Part shown: in pieces, positions 32,761 to 45,965 of the stretch
How positions within the stretch are numbered: the stretch's first letter is position 1
How the letters are laid out: every line of letters starts with the position of its first letter
Assembly (NCBI RefSeq): GCF_030272615.1
Contig: NC_081405.1
Location: 153,281,113 to 153,345,112, forward strand
Direction of reading: 5' to 3'
Origin: Cryptomeria japonica
Taxonomy: Eukaryota > Streptophyta > Pinopsida > Cupressales > Cupressaceae
Length of the DNA: 64,000 nucleotides
The notes under the pieces: generated by a model
Told to the model about the DNA's origin: nothing
What the model saw: the letters and a program-made list of their open reading frames with translations, nothing else
Databases searched by the model: none
Program-made: the position numbers and the translations under genes

Positions 32761-34420
32761 TCAAGATCAAGCCCAAGCATGTCGGCATAAGACTGCACAA
32801 AGTTGATAGGCCATTCGTGAAGAATCTGAAGGAAAAATTGGAACTCTTCATCAAATAAAGATGCTGCCACATAATTAATCTGGGGATTTTTATATTTCCC
32901 AAATTAACTTCTCTTGTTTCATCAATGAAAATTGGAGATATAGTAGGAACTTGTATGTCAATCAGAGGAAGAAGGTAATCCTCATCTTCTAGCACCTTAG
33001 AGAGCTTTTCAACAAAAGATACACCCTTTGTTTTTACTTTTTTGAATCTATAGGTGCCTTAGAAAGGTTTTCACCTGTAGATAATTGATTTTTCAATTCT
33101 TTTTCACTTTTGCAATTAAGGATCCTCTCTTCCCCAAAATAGCCTTGAGAAAATCCAACTGGTATACTATATTTAGGATTGGATGATAATATGGTGCACA
33201 CTTAGTTGCTCCCAAGAATTGCAAGAGCATGTCATCACTATGGAATGTATCAAGATGTACAACAATTTCATCTCTATCAAGATGTACAACAATTTGATCT
33301 CTATCAATGAGTTAGGGATGGCAAAGGGAAAGGATAATTAAGAGAATGGATGTGTCAAAAAGGATGGATGTGCTAAATGATGAGAATATATCTATATCAT
33401 CATACGCTTGTTTGACAAACTACTCAGGTTTGTCTTCGATGTCAACTGAAATATTTTCATTATTTCTAGAAGTGCCTGCCAAAGTTGAGGCTTCATGAGA
33501 AGCACGTCCAAAACCAATCCCTTGATGATGAATAATTATAACTGGATCAACAAGTCTTCTAATTCCATGTTCTTCTTGTTCTAATCCTCCACCTTGATAA
33601 TCTCATTTCTTAGTAGCCAATTTGTGTGCTACTGGGTATTTTTCTTTGAAGTGATTAAGGCAGGTATCATTGTCTTCAGTAACATCTTTGAAGAGCCACT
33701 GATTAATATCTCCTTCTATGACTTCATTATTAATTTCACCATGAGATTGGAATGTAGTAGAACCATAGATTCTGACCACAGATTCTTTCTTATTCTTCTC
33801 TTTGGTATTTTCCCATGGCTATGAGGATCTAAAGGTAATGCACCCACTTCCAAGGTCCCTTCTAGAGCATATTCACCACAACCAGTGTCATTGATCTTGA
33901 GATGGGAAAAGGCAGATGAAATGGAATCTTTTTCCTTAGGAGCAGTGAGTATGGATCCAGGGTCAACATATGAGGACAATGGAGTAGTTTGAGGAATTCC
34001 AACATTAATACCTAGGAAATTATGGGAATATGAGGAAGATGCTTCAAGAGTAGGACAATACTCAAATGGTTGAGTGTCACCTCAAATAGTAATTTCACAA
34101 ACTTGGTATATAAACTTTAAACATTAGTGATAGGTAGATGACACGGCCTGCGTGGTATGAATCCATGGGCGACCAAGAAGGATATTGAACGAAAGGTCAA
34201 GATCAATGGCATGGCAAAGAGTATCCTATGTTACTGGGCCCACCTGAATTGGAAGATCAATCATCCCCACTAAACTTCTCTTTGAATTATCATATGCTTT
34301 GATAGTGATGCATATATTGTACAAATCCATGACAGTATACCCTACTTGTGTAACAAATTTCAATGTACAAATATTTAGGGCAGAACCATTATCAATCAGA
34401 ACTCACTTTACTTTGTATTG
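32761..34420 (-). pseudogene. GyB retropepsin and linker to RT
   Basis: VLIDNGSALNICTL near 34,360-34,400 keeps the protease active site. Downstream are LDLSFNILLGRPWIH and a long acidic linker with stops to the RT start. A 27-bp stretch near 33,247-33,305 (CAAGATGTACAACAATTT) is duplicated in tandem. Confidence 0.7.
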
Positions 34421-37122
34421 CTTGATAACCAGCCTCAATATTAAGTAGACGAATATGATTGGGATTAGGAACCATGGCATCTGATTGTGTGAAACTAATA
34501 TGGTATGTGGCAGATAAATGTGCTACTAAAGCTTGTAATTACATTGTATCTATGTTGTTAGGCACATGCGTTTCATGCAATGCATGATTAAAAATCTCCT
34601 AATGAGTAGGTGAAGCTTTTAACAAGTCTAAAATAGAGATATTTGTAGGGTTCTTCCCTAAATGTTCAAGAATATTATTGTGATGACACAAGAAGTGGAG
34701 GTGGAGTAGGAGGTGGAACTCCAAGAACTATCATGCGAGCTCTTCTGGTAGTTTTAGCACATTAAATATCAACTCTTTTGACATGAATCATATTAACATT
34801 ATCTTCTACCTGAGTAATAAAACCTATTGAAGGACCATAATTGAATGGCACCTTGTTATAATTGATTTTATTGGTGGTATGACTCTGACCAACATTGGAC
34901 GTTCTTTCTTCTCCTTGATGCTTGGGAAGAGAATCTTTATACATTGCCTAAATTTGCATTGGGTGACTTTCATGTGGTAGGATCAACATCAATTTTTCCT
35001 TGATCAATAAGATCTTGGACTAGATGCACTTAAGATTCATGTACTTGTTTGCCGCATGATCATTGACACAATGATAAGAACAGTATTCATTTTCCTTATA
35101 CCAATCAAGCTTGGGTTTAGACTCATCAAATGGTATTTTTTGTGGATACACAACTGTATTATTCTACTCCATGCATTTGAAGATGACATCCAAGGGTTCC
35201 CCCATGGGTGTGAACTAACATCATGGATTATTGTAAGTTTTTCTGTCGAGGAGGAGCTTGAGAAATGGTGATGGCATTGGTAAGATTAGTTTGTACATTT
35301 TATGTCATTTGAGGATTATGATAAGTCTGAGGCATTGAGTTAACATGTATTGTTGATGATGGGTTGGCATATGATTGTTGATTAGAATATGTTTGTACAT
35401 GTGGTGACTTGGCAGCCACAACCATTTGAACTATTTTAGAATTGGTAACTCCATCTCCTACAATAGTCTTATTTTTGTTCCAATATCTTTGCCCATCACC
35501 ACTTGGTTTATCATAAGATTATTTGTAAAGCTTGATGATTCCCTCTTCAATTAAAATTTGTTCAACTAATGGCTCTTTGGTCATGATATCTTTGAATGTG
35601 GCTGCATAATTTAAGTGAATATGATATGCCAGCTTTGGGTGTAGATTACTGATGAATATTGGAACCAATTGAGTGTCAAGTACTATACAAGGAACACAAC
35701 CAGCAAGGGCCCTCCATCTTTGAATATAATCCAAAAGATTCTCACTTCCTCTTTTTTTAGCCTGGCAAAGATCAAGCATGGAAATATCCTTTTCCACATT
35801 GTAATGATAATGGGTCGCAAATCTCTCTGATAAGTCTGCAAATGTGGTGATGACACCAAATGGTAACTTGGAAAACCATTCTACAGATGAGCCACTAATA
35901 CTCTTAGGGAAGAGTCGTACGAGATAATTATCACAATATGCAACTTCTTAACAGGCCATGCAAAATTCCTTGATGTGATGGCGTGGATCACCTTTCCCTT
36001 GATACTTAGTAAATTTCAGTATTTCAAAATGTTTGGGGAATGGTAGTTATGTTATTGACTTATCAAACAGAAATGAACAAAGCTCATCAAATTTGAAAAC
36101 TTTCTCAAAATTAATCTTGTAGGGTTTTGAGAGTTTCTTTCATCTCCTCCCATTCAGTATTGATTGGAAATGGCTCAAGAGAAGGTGTAGCTGGTTGATA
36201 GAGTGGTGTTTTGGCCACATTTTATTGTGAAGGAATGTATTGTTGTTGATACTGCATATTCTGAGGTTGTTAAATTTGAGGCATACTACATTGTATATAA
36301 CTACCTCCAACATAACTTGGATGAGATATATTGGGTTATCAAGTACTATATGATGGAAGATTATGAGGAATACCACCTGGCATTTGTTGTACATTTGGAA
36401 GAATATTAGATGAATATGGTGCTTGCAAATAATTGAGTCATGGTTGTGAGACAATAGGTGGTATAGTCACTTGAGGTTCTTGTATAGGTAGACTCACATA
36501 TGATGTCAGTGCTACATAACTCATGCTTCCAGTCATGAACTATGTACCAAAGGATGGAGGGTAACCTGCATACCTATGGTCCAAGGTGGTATCTATGTAG
36601 AAGGCAAATTTATTGGTCTTGTAACTAGATTAATGAAAGGGGTCGTATGCACTACGATAGAAGTCATGGGAATTTGAGCAACCATGGGAATTGAAGTAGT
36701 GAGTTGCATAGATGGCATATTGGTGGGTGCATTATAGATGACTCCTCCTGAGGCTCTAAATGATATGGGACATGTTGAAGCTTTGTAGAAAGGTTGATAA
36801 TGTATTGCCAATGCATCTAAAGGTGGCAATTCTATAGATGCGGGCAGGATATTTTGTTGTGATGGTGTTGCCAAAGCTTGAACTGAAAGTGGTACTGACA
36901 AGGGTTGTTGTAAAGGTATCTATTGTTGAGATGGCCCTTGAGATTAACAGTTACAGGTGTATCGGGTGATGCAATGGTCAAACCTTGGGCAGCCATATTA
37001 GCAAAGAATATGTGTTTGTGTTTTTCAATGGTTTCATCTATCATTTGAGCATTGTTTGGATTTAAAATAAATTGATCAACAAGATTAGTTGGAATGTCAA
37101 TTCCATCTGGTTGATTAATCAT
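34421..37122 (-). pseudogene. GyB gag
   Basis: Starts at ATG 37,122 with a region comparable to the GyA gag start (FFANMAAQG versus FLQMMAQSG). A Pro/Gln/Tyr-rich stretch follows. The gag domain remnant is at 35,519-35,797 (ENLLDYIQRWRALAG, then LVEQILIEEGIIKLY). A damaged zinc knuckle lies near 35,080 (CSYHCVNDHAANK). Many stops. Confidence 0.75.
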
Positions 37123-38990
37123 GGTTTATTCAATGACTACTGGATTAAGTGGATCAAAAGTGATCAAAAGTGACAGAGACATTTTATGATATAATGGGGT
37201 TAACACCCACATTGGGATTCAATTATGGATTAGATGTCCCTACTCCTAACTATGAAGATTTTTGTTCCATTTCTTGCCTAGACCAAGATCAAGTAATGAC
37301 AGGCATGAACTAAGCTAAAGTTAAAGATTTGGATTAATTGATAAATCAACAAAAGGATGGACATATTGACTGATTATGATGATTTGGTACTCGAATTGCA
37401 AATAGATAAATCTGATTTGAACAATGCAACTTCAAAGCTACTGAAGAGGATACACTCAAGCAATAGGATGAACTATGGACTAGACCTCTAGCTTGAAGTA
37501 ACAAGACCACAATGATGTAAACTAGAGTCTAAACTCAATATAGTCAAAACAACTAGTGATAATAGTCGCTGAGACAAGATATAGATTTGCAATTTTGGAT
37601 GTGAGACCAAATATAATAAAAATATTTGATTTGATTTGATTTGATGAACTTGGAAAAGTTTAATGATTGGAATAAAGATCTAATTTTGACTGAAAGATCA
37701 ATTCTTGACTTTAGGAACAAAGTATGATAATGATAAGATGGTGATAACAAAAACTCACAAAGGATATAGAGTGATGATAGTAACAACACAAAATTGAAGT
37801 GATGACCAAGATAATGACTTGAAAACTAAGATAATCAAGATGATGAAGTCAAGACCTTGATAGGTGATAATAACAATGCAAGCAAATGTGAATCAAGCTT
37901 GGATAACTAGTAAACTCGTGATAACATAATAGAGACTAGATTTTGAGAAAAATTGGGTAGAATAACAAGATAAAAAGCATTCTCGCTAGTTGTCAGAGAA
38001 ATCCCACCATTTCAAAGGCAAACTCATCATTTCAACCAGCGATCTTGAGGTTTCTATTAACTAACAAATTATAAATAGAGCAATCCTGCTATTACAATCA
38101 ACTAGTAAAACTAACACAGGTAACGAGCAATCTCACTATTTCTAAAGTGGCAAAAATAGAGTGTTCCCATCATTTTCAAATAGACTAACTGAGGACACAG
38201 ATAGAGCATTCCTTTTATTTCTAGACTAACAAAAATAATGTTCCCGCCATTTTCAGATAGACCAATAAAGGACACAAACAACGATCCTTCTATTTATAAA
38301 CTGGTAAAAATTATGGCAGCTTCACTTAGTAAGCCTAGGTTATAACATGTGTGTCCATGGAATACTGAAGAATCCCTCTATTTTCAAAAAATATTTCCCT
38401 AAACTCCTTTTTTGTTACCTCCTCCCAATACATAGCCTAGATTAAAAGCCCCCCTATTTTCACCAAATATTGTATTTTTTCATAGCCGGAATTAAAAACC
38501 CCCGTATTTTCACCGATATGCATTATATTGCACCCTCATTTTTAGGATATTAAACCCCCCAATATGAATGCACATGATATAATATTTCCTAGCTAGTGAA
38601 GCACCCTTCGCAAAAAATAGAGGTTCTCGTCATTTTCGGATAGAATAACAGAGGACACAAACAAAGCGATCTCACTATTTCTAGACTAGAAAAAACAGAG
38701 CTGTCCCATTGTTTTAGACTGATAATTTGATGAGAATGATAATTTTGGAGACTACAAATTTAATATTTTTGGGACTTTTTGGACTTGATTGTTTGACAAA
38801 AGATGTAAGTGATACCAATCATAGCAATCACACAAGTAATATAAATGCATTGATAGTCATGTACTACTTAGGATAGTCAAATGACAATTCTTGTTGAATC
38901 CCCTTGCTTGAAATACCACATTCAGACGAATAGATAAAATATTGGCAGCATTGGCTCCACTCCACGACACACACTTCTTGGGCATGCCAA
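37123..38990 (-). other. GyB 5' leader
   Basis: No gene. Contains degenerate repeats at about 38,000-38,330 and 38,590-38,720 with CATTTTCAGATAGAC-type units alternating with GCAATCCTGCTATT. In sense TTGGCATGCCCAAGAAG at 38,990 downwards is the best PBS candidate. Confidence 0.5.
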
Positions 38991-38993
38991 GCA

Positions 38994-39357
38994 TTGAATT
39001 TTTGAGAATTTGAAAATCCTGAGAAATTTACTATCTCAAGTTGAAGGATACATAAGGGGATTCTTTGGAATGTTCATATCACAACACCTGAGTCAACAAG
39101 TAGAAGGTTTTTTGGCAACTAGAAACACATTTGGTTCGTAGTGGAGGTACTTTTGAGGTAAATCTGGTGGTTATACATGCAATGGCAAGCTCATTTAAGA
39201 GATATCCCAACCTGTAGAATGTAGGTTTTTACGCCCAAACAAGCACCAGGGGATTTTGACTTTCATCAAGATCACAAAGGTATTTGCATGTAGATACTGA
39301 GGGAAACCATCAGTATAACACATTGACACCAATTGATTATGGTTTTCACCAAAATCA
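38994..39357 (-). other. Possible fragment of GyB 5' LTR
   Basis: Lies directly beyond the PBS candidate and is cut by CoB at 39,357. I could not match it to the left LTR, so the assignment is positional only. Confidence 0.3.
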
Positions 39358-41052
39358 TGTTGAACACAATGTACCACTGAGAGGGGGGTGAGTCAATGGT
39401 TCCTAAAATATTTTCACTTTAAACTAGGCTTTGAGTACTGGTTAACAACCTAAAGACTAAACAATCAAACTGGTAAGATATGAGAGGATGTCAAAAGAGG
39501 CAAACACACAAATGCATAACCCACAATACCAGATGTATGAGGAAAACCCAATATTGTAAAAACCTCGATGAGAAATATTGTTGGAGTCTACTGCTCCAAT
39601 CTAGCCTCACAATGAAATAACATACTACAATGATTTAGGGCACCAACCCAAGGATCACCAACCCCTACACCAAGCACCAACTTGGTGTAATATAATGAAA
39701 TACAATTTTAATGCAATAAGAGTACCTAGTTGCAAATGATTTATGCAACACCTGATTAATGCATGTCTGTCGATTATTAACTTCCTCTGTTTTATCGATC
39801 CTTCTTCTGTCGATTATCAAATTGCTCTCTGATCTCTTATCAATTTCTCTTTGTCTCTCTTCTCTTTCTCAAAACCTCACCCTACATAGTATCACACTTG
39901 GATGCCTTCCTAACCTTTAAATACCTATCAGCATGCTTGACTATTAAGACTATAACAGTTTACCGGTTACTCTATCTCTACCAGTTAGAACCTCTCATTG
40001 GTTCAACCTACTAACACACACTTTGATTCTCAGTGAAAGAACTCTTATGCAGATAGTCTTTCTTCTTCATCAGACTCTCTTTTCTCTCACAACTCCCATC
40101 TAGCATCAATCAATCTCAGTCTAGAGTTCATATATTTATCTGTGAGCGTTATCGCTAAAAGAAACATTCAAACGGTGGTGTCTTAGGGTTTTCCTTCACC
40201 AACTCAATCCGTATCAGATCTGATTTGATCTTCTTTTCAAGAATGGCAATTTGCACCACATCAAACCGCACCGCCAACACCTCACTTTCCAATGTGTGTT
40301 TTCTATTTTTAGATGTCTATGACATGCTTTTTTGCGTTTCTTTGTCAATCGTCATTAATGGCTCAGTTGTTTCCTTCACCCAACAAGTACAAGGATCAAA
40401 TCATTCTGCAAGGTTAGTTTGATCACCTTTCCACTTTGTCTTCCTCAAGCTGCAACATCCTCTCATCGTCCCATGATTTGTGGGTTCTTCATTAATGTCG
40501 ACCTACTCGTCAGACTACTAGGTCGATGAATACTTCACCGACCTCTGCGTACTTGCCACCTAGTGTCCACTTGTCATCCTTGTCGACATCCACCTCTATT
40601 CAGACTACAAATTCAGTTTGACATCTTTTGTTGACCAAGACTCACTATCGGTTCCACACACCTTGTCAGTATAACCTAACTTCACCGGTGGACCTTCATA
40701 CCTACTGACCTCTTCTCTATCAACGGATCAACTTGGCCTTCCTTCAAACATGTTGGTCCATCTACTAAGTCCATTTACCGGTAGCATTAAACTTCTCTTT
40801 GTATACCAGTTCACATCCCTCTGTTCTTCTTTGCTTGCTTGCTTGCTTTGCCTTTCCTTACCAGTGGACCTACTCTACCAGTAGATGTTGCACTTCAATG
40901 TGTATTGGAAGCATACTTTTTTGTCTACTTTACACACTCCATCCTTCATACTGGTTGACATCATTTCTTACTTCACCCATACCAATCACCACTACTTACT
41001 CACTGGTGACCATGCCATACCGGTTGACATCAATGACAACCTAATTCCAACA
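39358..41052 (-). repeat. CoB 3' LTR
   Basis: About 1,695 bp. In sense it starts TGTTGGAATTAGG at 41,052 and ends at GTTCAACA. It shares CACCCCCCCTCTCAGTG near its end with the CoA LTR, so the families are related. No coding sequence. Confidence 0.75.
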
Positions 41053-41122
41053 ATCTCCCCCTTTGGCATTGATGTCAACTCACTGCAAGTCCTTTGGCAT
41101 TGATGTCAACTCACTGCAAGTC
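41053..41122 (-). promoter_or_regulatory. CoB polypurine tract with adjacent 31-bp duplication
   Basis: AAAGGGGGAGAT in sense abuts the LTR. The 31 bp beginning CTTTGGCATTGATG at 41,061 is repeated exactly at 41,092. Confidence 0.8.
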
Positions 41123-41425
41123 TTCACACTGGTAGATTTCTCCCCCTTTGATACAATGACAAAGGGTCAGGACATCCTTCCATCCAATTCATTCTCCACC
41201 AATTATATAGTGTATTCTCCCCCTATGACCATAATCATGAAATTCTCTTGGGTATTCCTACAACAATTTCCTCCTTCTGTAGTTTGTGCTTCTAGTACAC
41301 CCAAAAGTTCAATCATGTCGGTACTGCATCATAAACACTTGATCTCCCCCTGTGTCCAGCATATGGTCCAAGAGATAGGCGATTTTACAATGAATTCCCC
41401 CTGAACCATAGATCTCCTTCCAAAC

Positions 41426-43785
41426 TTAAGTGCATGAGGTAGGTGACACAACTCCCAACTTATGTCTTAAGTACTCAAAAGTGCTTACCGGTAATGGTTT
41501 GGTGAAGATGTTTGCCACTTGTTCTTCTATAAGAACATATTCCATTACGACTTCTTTTCCTTCAACCTTCTCTCTGAGAAAATGATACTTGATGGCTATA
41601 TGTTTTGTCTTTGAATGCATCACTAGGTTCTTTGATATGTTGATGCCACTTGAATTGTCACACCATATGGGAATAAGATCAGAGATATCCACCTATATTT
41701 CTTTGAGGGTTTGCTTCATCCAAATCACCTGAGAGCAGCATGTGGCAGCAACAATATATTCTGCTTCAACAGTGGATAGGGAGACCGAATCCTGCTTCTT
41801 GCTATGCCATGAGACTAATCGGTCACCTAGGAAGAATGCACCACCACTTGTGCTCTTCCAGTCATCAATGCAACCTGCCCAATCAACATTAGTATATGCT
41901 TCCAAGATAAATTCCCCTTGTTTAGGGTACCATAATCCGTAATATAGTGTCCCTTGCAAGTACCTAAAAATTTTGCTAACTACATTCATATGTGTCTTCT
42001 TAGGTGTTGCTTGAAATATAGCCACCATACAAATTGCCTACAGTATATCCTGCCTATCATGGATCTATACAAGGTCTGATCCACTACTAGTGGCTCATCA
42101 TTCTTGCTCAGTTTACTTTCAGTCACCATGGGGGTACTCACCGGTTTGCAGTCCTCCATTTGAAAATTCTTTAGCATATCCTTTACATACTTGGTTTGTG
42201 AGATGAAGATTCCCTTATCTAGCTATGATATCTACAAACCAATAAAGAATGTCAACTCTCCAAGTATTGACATCTCAAACTCTGACTGTATCTGATCAAC
42301 AAAATCTTTGCACAAAGTGTCCTTGTTGCCTCCAAAAATGATGTCGTATATGTACACAACCACAATGATCATGTGGTTTCCATCTACCTTGATTTATAGA
42401 TTTCTAGCAGCACTCCCCTTTTTAAGTCCTTGCTCCTTTAGGTACTTATCTAACATTTAATATCATGCTCTAGGAGCCTTCTTTAAACCATACAAGGCTT
42501 TCTTCAACTGGCACACAAAGGTTTCATCATCATGTAACAGAAACCCTTATGGTTTCTCCATGTACACTTCTTCTTCAAAATTTCCATTGAGGAAGGCATA
42601 TTTTACATCCATTTGATATACCTAATAACCCTTGTAGGTTGAAAAACCTAGAAAAATTCTAATTGCTTCTAGTCTAGCTATCAGTGCAAATATTTCTTCA
42701 AAAGCAATTCCCTCTACTTGATAGTAACCCTTGCACACAAGTCTAGATTTGTGCCTAACAATTTTACCTTATTCATTCATCTTGTTCTGAAAGACCCATT
42801 TGGTGCCAATGATGTTCTTGTCTTTCGGTCTAGGGACTAATTCCCAAGTTTTGTTCTTCTCAATTTGTTGCAACTCTTCTTGCATGGCATCCATCCATTT
42901 TTTACTTTTGTTGTCCTCATTGAATGTCTTAGGTTCCATTTCAATCACGAGGCAGAAATTGACTTGTTCATCATTCTGAGCAAGTCTTCTTCTAGTTTTC
43001 ACACCATCACTCTTATTACCTAAAATCTTCTCTTCCGAGGAGTTTTTCTACACGTACTAGTTAGGGAGCTTATTGGATGCTTCTTCCAATTCAATTTCTA
43101 ACTGAACTTCTTCACCTTCATCACAGGAATCTTCATACCGGTTCATCTGTGCTTGTCTTCCTTTATGCATATCCTCATCAAATCTTACATGCACACTTTC
43201 AATGGCTCTTCTAAGTCTTTTGTTGTAGCATTTGTAGGCCTTACTATTAGTTGAGTAACCAAGGAAGATCCCTTCATCACTCCTGGAATAAAAAATACCT
43301 AAATCATCCATGTCTCTCTTGATAAAATATTTGCTTCCAAATACCTTGAAGTAATTGACTGATGGTTTCCTATCATACAACAACTCATAAGGTGTCCTTT
43401 TTTTGTTTGTTCTTAGTTGAACCCGGTTCAAGGTATATGTTGCAGTATGAACCGCTTCCTTCTAATACATATCCGGCAAACTTGCCTCATTTAACATGGT
43501 TCTAGCCATCTCCTTGACTATCTTGTTCTTCCTTTCTACCACACTATTTTGATATGATGTCCTGGGAGCTGAATATTGTCTTCTGATTCCATGTCTTTCA
43601 GATTAATCTTCAAACTCATTTGATGTGATCTCTCCACCCCAGTTGGATCTTAGGCATTTCAATTTGCACCCACTTTCATTTTCTACCATCTTCCGGAAGA
43701 TCTTGAATATGTCAAATGCTTGTGATTTATCTTGTAGGAAAGTTACTCATGTCATTCTTGAATAGTCATTGTATACACCTAAAAA
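41426..43785 (-). pseudogene. CoB integrase-RT-RNase H
   Basis: Integrase end at 43,785-43,057: GVYNDYSRMT, KNKIVKEMARTM, then RTPYELLYDRKPSVNYFKVF. RT: WELVPRPKDKNIIGTKWVF, KALYGLKKAPRA. The catalytic YVDD reads YIYD (42,343-42,354), with Asp changed to Tyr at 42,346-42,348. RNase H: ADWAGC-type site (NVDWAGCIDDWKSTSG), KKQDSVSLSTVEAEY and ANIFTKPLP. Frames are broken by stops. Reverse transcription and insertion functions are lost. Confidence 0.88.
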
Positions 43786-44880
43786 TGGTCTGAAGATAGT
43801 TAACTAAATATGCAATTATTTGATTAATTCCCCTTCCCAATTAATTGAATTCACACGCAATTTAATTAATTTCTCTATTCATATACTAGTAAATAAATCT
43901 AAATGATTTATTTATATAGTTCATTTCATATCCCCCTTTGATTAATTAATTCTAAATTAATTAATGTCTCCCCATATTAATCAATTCTTCTAATCCCTAA
44001 TTAAGATTAACAAACTCAAGTTTATTGAGATTAATTACCATTTTTCCAATTATTTGAACTTCTAAATTCAAATGAGCACATGGCTCCTAACTTTTAACCA
44101 CCTAACCTAACCATCCCCTAACTTAACCCATTCCACCTAATCCTGGGTCTAACTAACCCTATCTTATCTTGCACATTCTAACCTCCTTATCCTAACCTCC
44201 CATGGTGTGGATATTCTCTCCTTGAGACACATGGCACTTTTGCCACATGTCTCATCCCTTGGACACTTGCCCTCTCATGAGCAAGGCTCCTTGACACTTG
44301 TCACCACAGAGATGACAAGTGTCCCTTCCTCCAACCTCTTCTCCAACTTCCTCAACCTTGGCCCTTGATATCTTCAGATCAGATCTGGATCGTCGATTCC
44401 TGCCACCTCAGCTTTGGCCTTGGAATTCCTATAAATATCCCCCATTTTGGAGCAATAAGGATCCCATCTCATATCAATTTAGGCATCATTACTATAGGCA
44501 ATTTGAATTTCAATTATTTAATAATTAGATTTTGGATTAATCATCAATTATGTTAATCTAGTTTCTTAAATCATGCATTTCATATCATCTTCATAGTCAA
44601 TCATGATCAAGTAGCTACTCAACTCTTGAGAAATGACCTACAACTCAAGATTTTTTTTCAATTTTTAGATTTTTAGAGATTTTTAGAGTCAATCCAATTC
44701 ATTTCCTGATAAGAAATTTCAAAATGTTGCTCTGTCAAGATGATTAGTTGATTAGATGATTAAAAATCAGTGGAATAAAAATCCTACTTAAATGTCCCAT
44801 TATGAGTTTAAAAAGGTGAATTCCTTTTACCACTCCTCATTTGTGCACTAAAGTTTGAGAAAAATTTGCTCTGGAGGAAG
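43786..44880 (+). repeat. Unpaired LTR-like block, plus orientation
   Basis: A+T-rich start with TTAATTAATTCTAAATTAATTA inverted repeats in the style of the other U3 regions, then CACATGGCACTTTTGCCACATG and a clear TATA box CCTATAAATATCCCC at about 44,428. No PBS follows and no partner LTR was found. It lies upstream of the plus-strand PMD gene of GyC and could act as its promoter. The boundaries are estimates. Confidence 0.45.
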
Positions 44881-45269
44881 GAAATGGCGATCCTGTACCA
44901 CCAGTATAGGTTCGAGTGAGTTCGGTGATATGAGCATCCTCCGGCATACGGTCCACCAGTGCGTACTTCGAGAAAACTCGACTTTGTTAATTTTTAGTTG
45001 ATTTTTGAAAAATTTTGCTGTTTGCATAAAAAATTAGTTTTTAGCGTTTTTGCCAGATGGGTTGAGAAAAAAATTATATTTTTGAGATGGGTTTTTCGAT
45101 TTATGAAATGGGTTTTTTCAAATTTTTAAAAATTTTCCAATTTGAATCCCAAAAAAAATTATTTATGTATGCATTTAAAAAAAAAAAAATACATCAATTT
45201 TTTTTTTAAATCCCTTCGTTTTTTTGTTTTGCGTGTTTTTTGCATTTTTGGGGGGGAGGAAGGGTGAAG

Positions 45270-45405
45270 GTGCCCTGGCGGCGGTCGCCACCGTTGGCAT
45301 CATTGGCACCGCTGATGCCTTCAACGCTACGAGCAGTGCCTTTGGTGCCACCACAGGCGCCACGAGTGTCACGGGCGGCGCTTCGGGCACCACCGCGGGG
45401 ACTTG
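45270..45405 (+). repeat. GC island with about 10-bp spaced GGYRCC cores
   Basis: GGTGCC, GGCACC and GGCGCC cores recur at steps of 9-12 bp (two steps about 19-21 bp) in otherwise very A+T-rich DNA. It occupies the place of the GyA intron array. Confidence 0.6.
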
Positions 45406-45439
45406 GCTTTTTTTTATTTTATTTTTTTCAATTTTGATT

Positions 45440-45580
45440 TGATTTTTGGCGATTTTTCAATTTTTGAGATTTGGCGATTTTTTTATTTTTGAGATTTGGC
45501 GATTTTTTTATTTTTGAGATTTGGCGATTTTTGAAATTTTTCGATTTTGGCGATTTTTGAAATTTTTCAATTTTTTAATT
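45440..45580 (+). repeat. T-rich direct repeats
   Basis: Four to six copies of GAGATTTGGCGATTTTT-type units in tandem, upstream of the PMD acceptor. Confidence 0.75.
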
Positions 45581-45965
45581 TTTGTCAATGAGGTTTTGAT
45601 GATTTGATTTGATTTTTCGACTATTTTAATTTGGCTGATTTTGAGAAAATGATTTGATTTGTCGATTGGTTGACTTTGTTGTTAATTTGATTTGATTTTT
45701 GATAGGGTAAGATTTGATTAGCTATCTAATTGATAAAATTAGACGCTCCTAATTGATAAATTTGATGATCAGTTCTGATTATCTCGATGCATGCGTGAGA
45801 TGAGATAAGATTGATAATGACCTCATGATAGATGAGCGTCATTGATAGGGGCCCAACAAGATTTGATAAAAATTTCAATTGAGCAAAATAGACCAATAGA
45901 TAGATTGATTTGATAGATAGATAGATAAATCAAGAAACTGATATGATGAGATGATTTGATTGCAG

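Larger units (their letters stand above)
20000..39357 (-). mobile_element. GyB: Tat-like gypsy split by CoA
   Basis: Minus-strand order from right to left: leader, gag, retropepsin, RT, RNase H pair, integrase, non-coding tail, PPT, LTR. CoA interrupts the integrase. It lacks a PMD gene, unlike GyA and GyC. Many stops and frameshifts. Both outer boundaries are uncertain. Confidence 0.8.
39358..43785 (-). mobile_element. CoB: 3' part of a Copia element
   Basis: Minus strand. From right to left: truncated integrase, RT, RNase H, PPT, 3' LTR. It ends abruptly inside the integrase at about 43,785, so gag, protease, PBS and the 5' LTR are missing here. Confidence 0.85.
44884..45965 (+). other. 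Upstream region of the GyC PMD gene
   Basis: No protein supported. Contains a GC-rich array (45,270-45,405), T-rich direct repeats and a (GATA)n run near 45,922. It ends in the acceptor TTTGATTGCAG at 45,965. A short frame from ATG 44,884 ends near a GTGAGT at 44,916, but its phase does not fit exon 2. Confidence 0.45.

Noticed and set aside
37981-38720. A 20-bp array in the GyB leader like that of GyA.
   Set aside because: CATTT and CTATT words recur but the steps I measured (20, 26, 35, 47) are irregular.
44884-44920. First exon for the GyC PMD gene with donor GTGAGT at 44,916.
   Set aside because: The exon would end in phase 2 but exon 2 needs phase 0, and the peptide does not resemble the GyA exon 1.
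45175-45442. Three overlapping frames rich in Ala, Val and Thr on both strands.
   Set aside because: They are the translation of a short GC-rich repeat. No start context, no homology, and bounded by T-runs.
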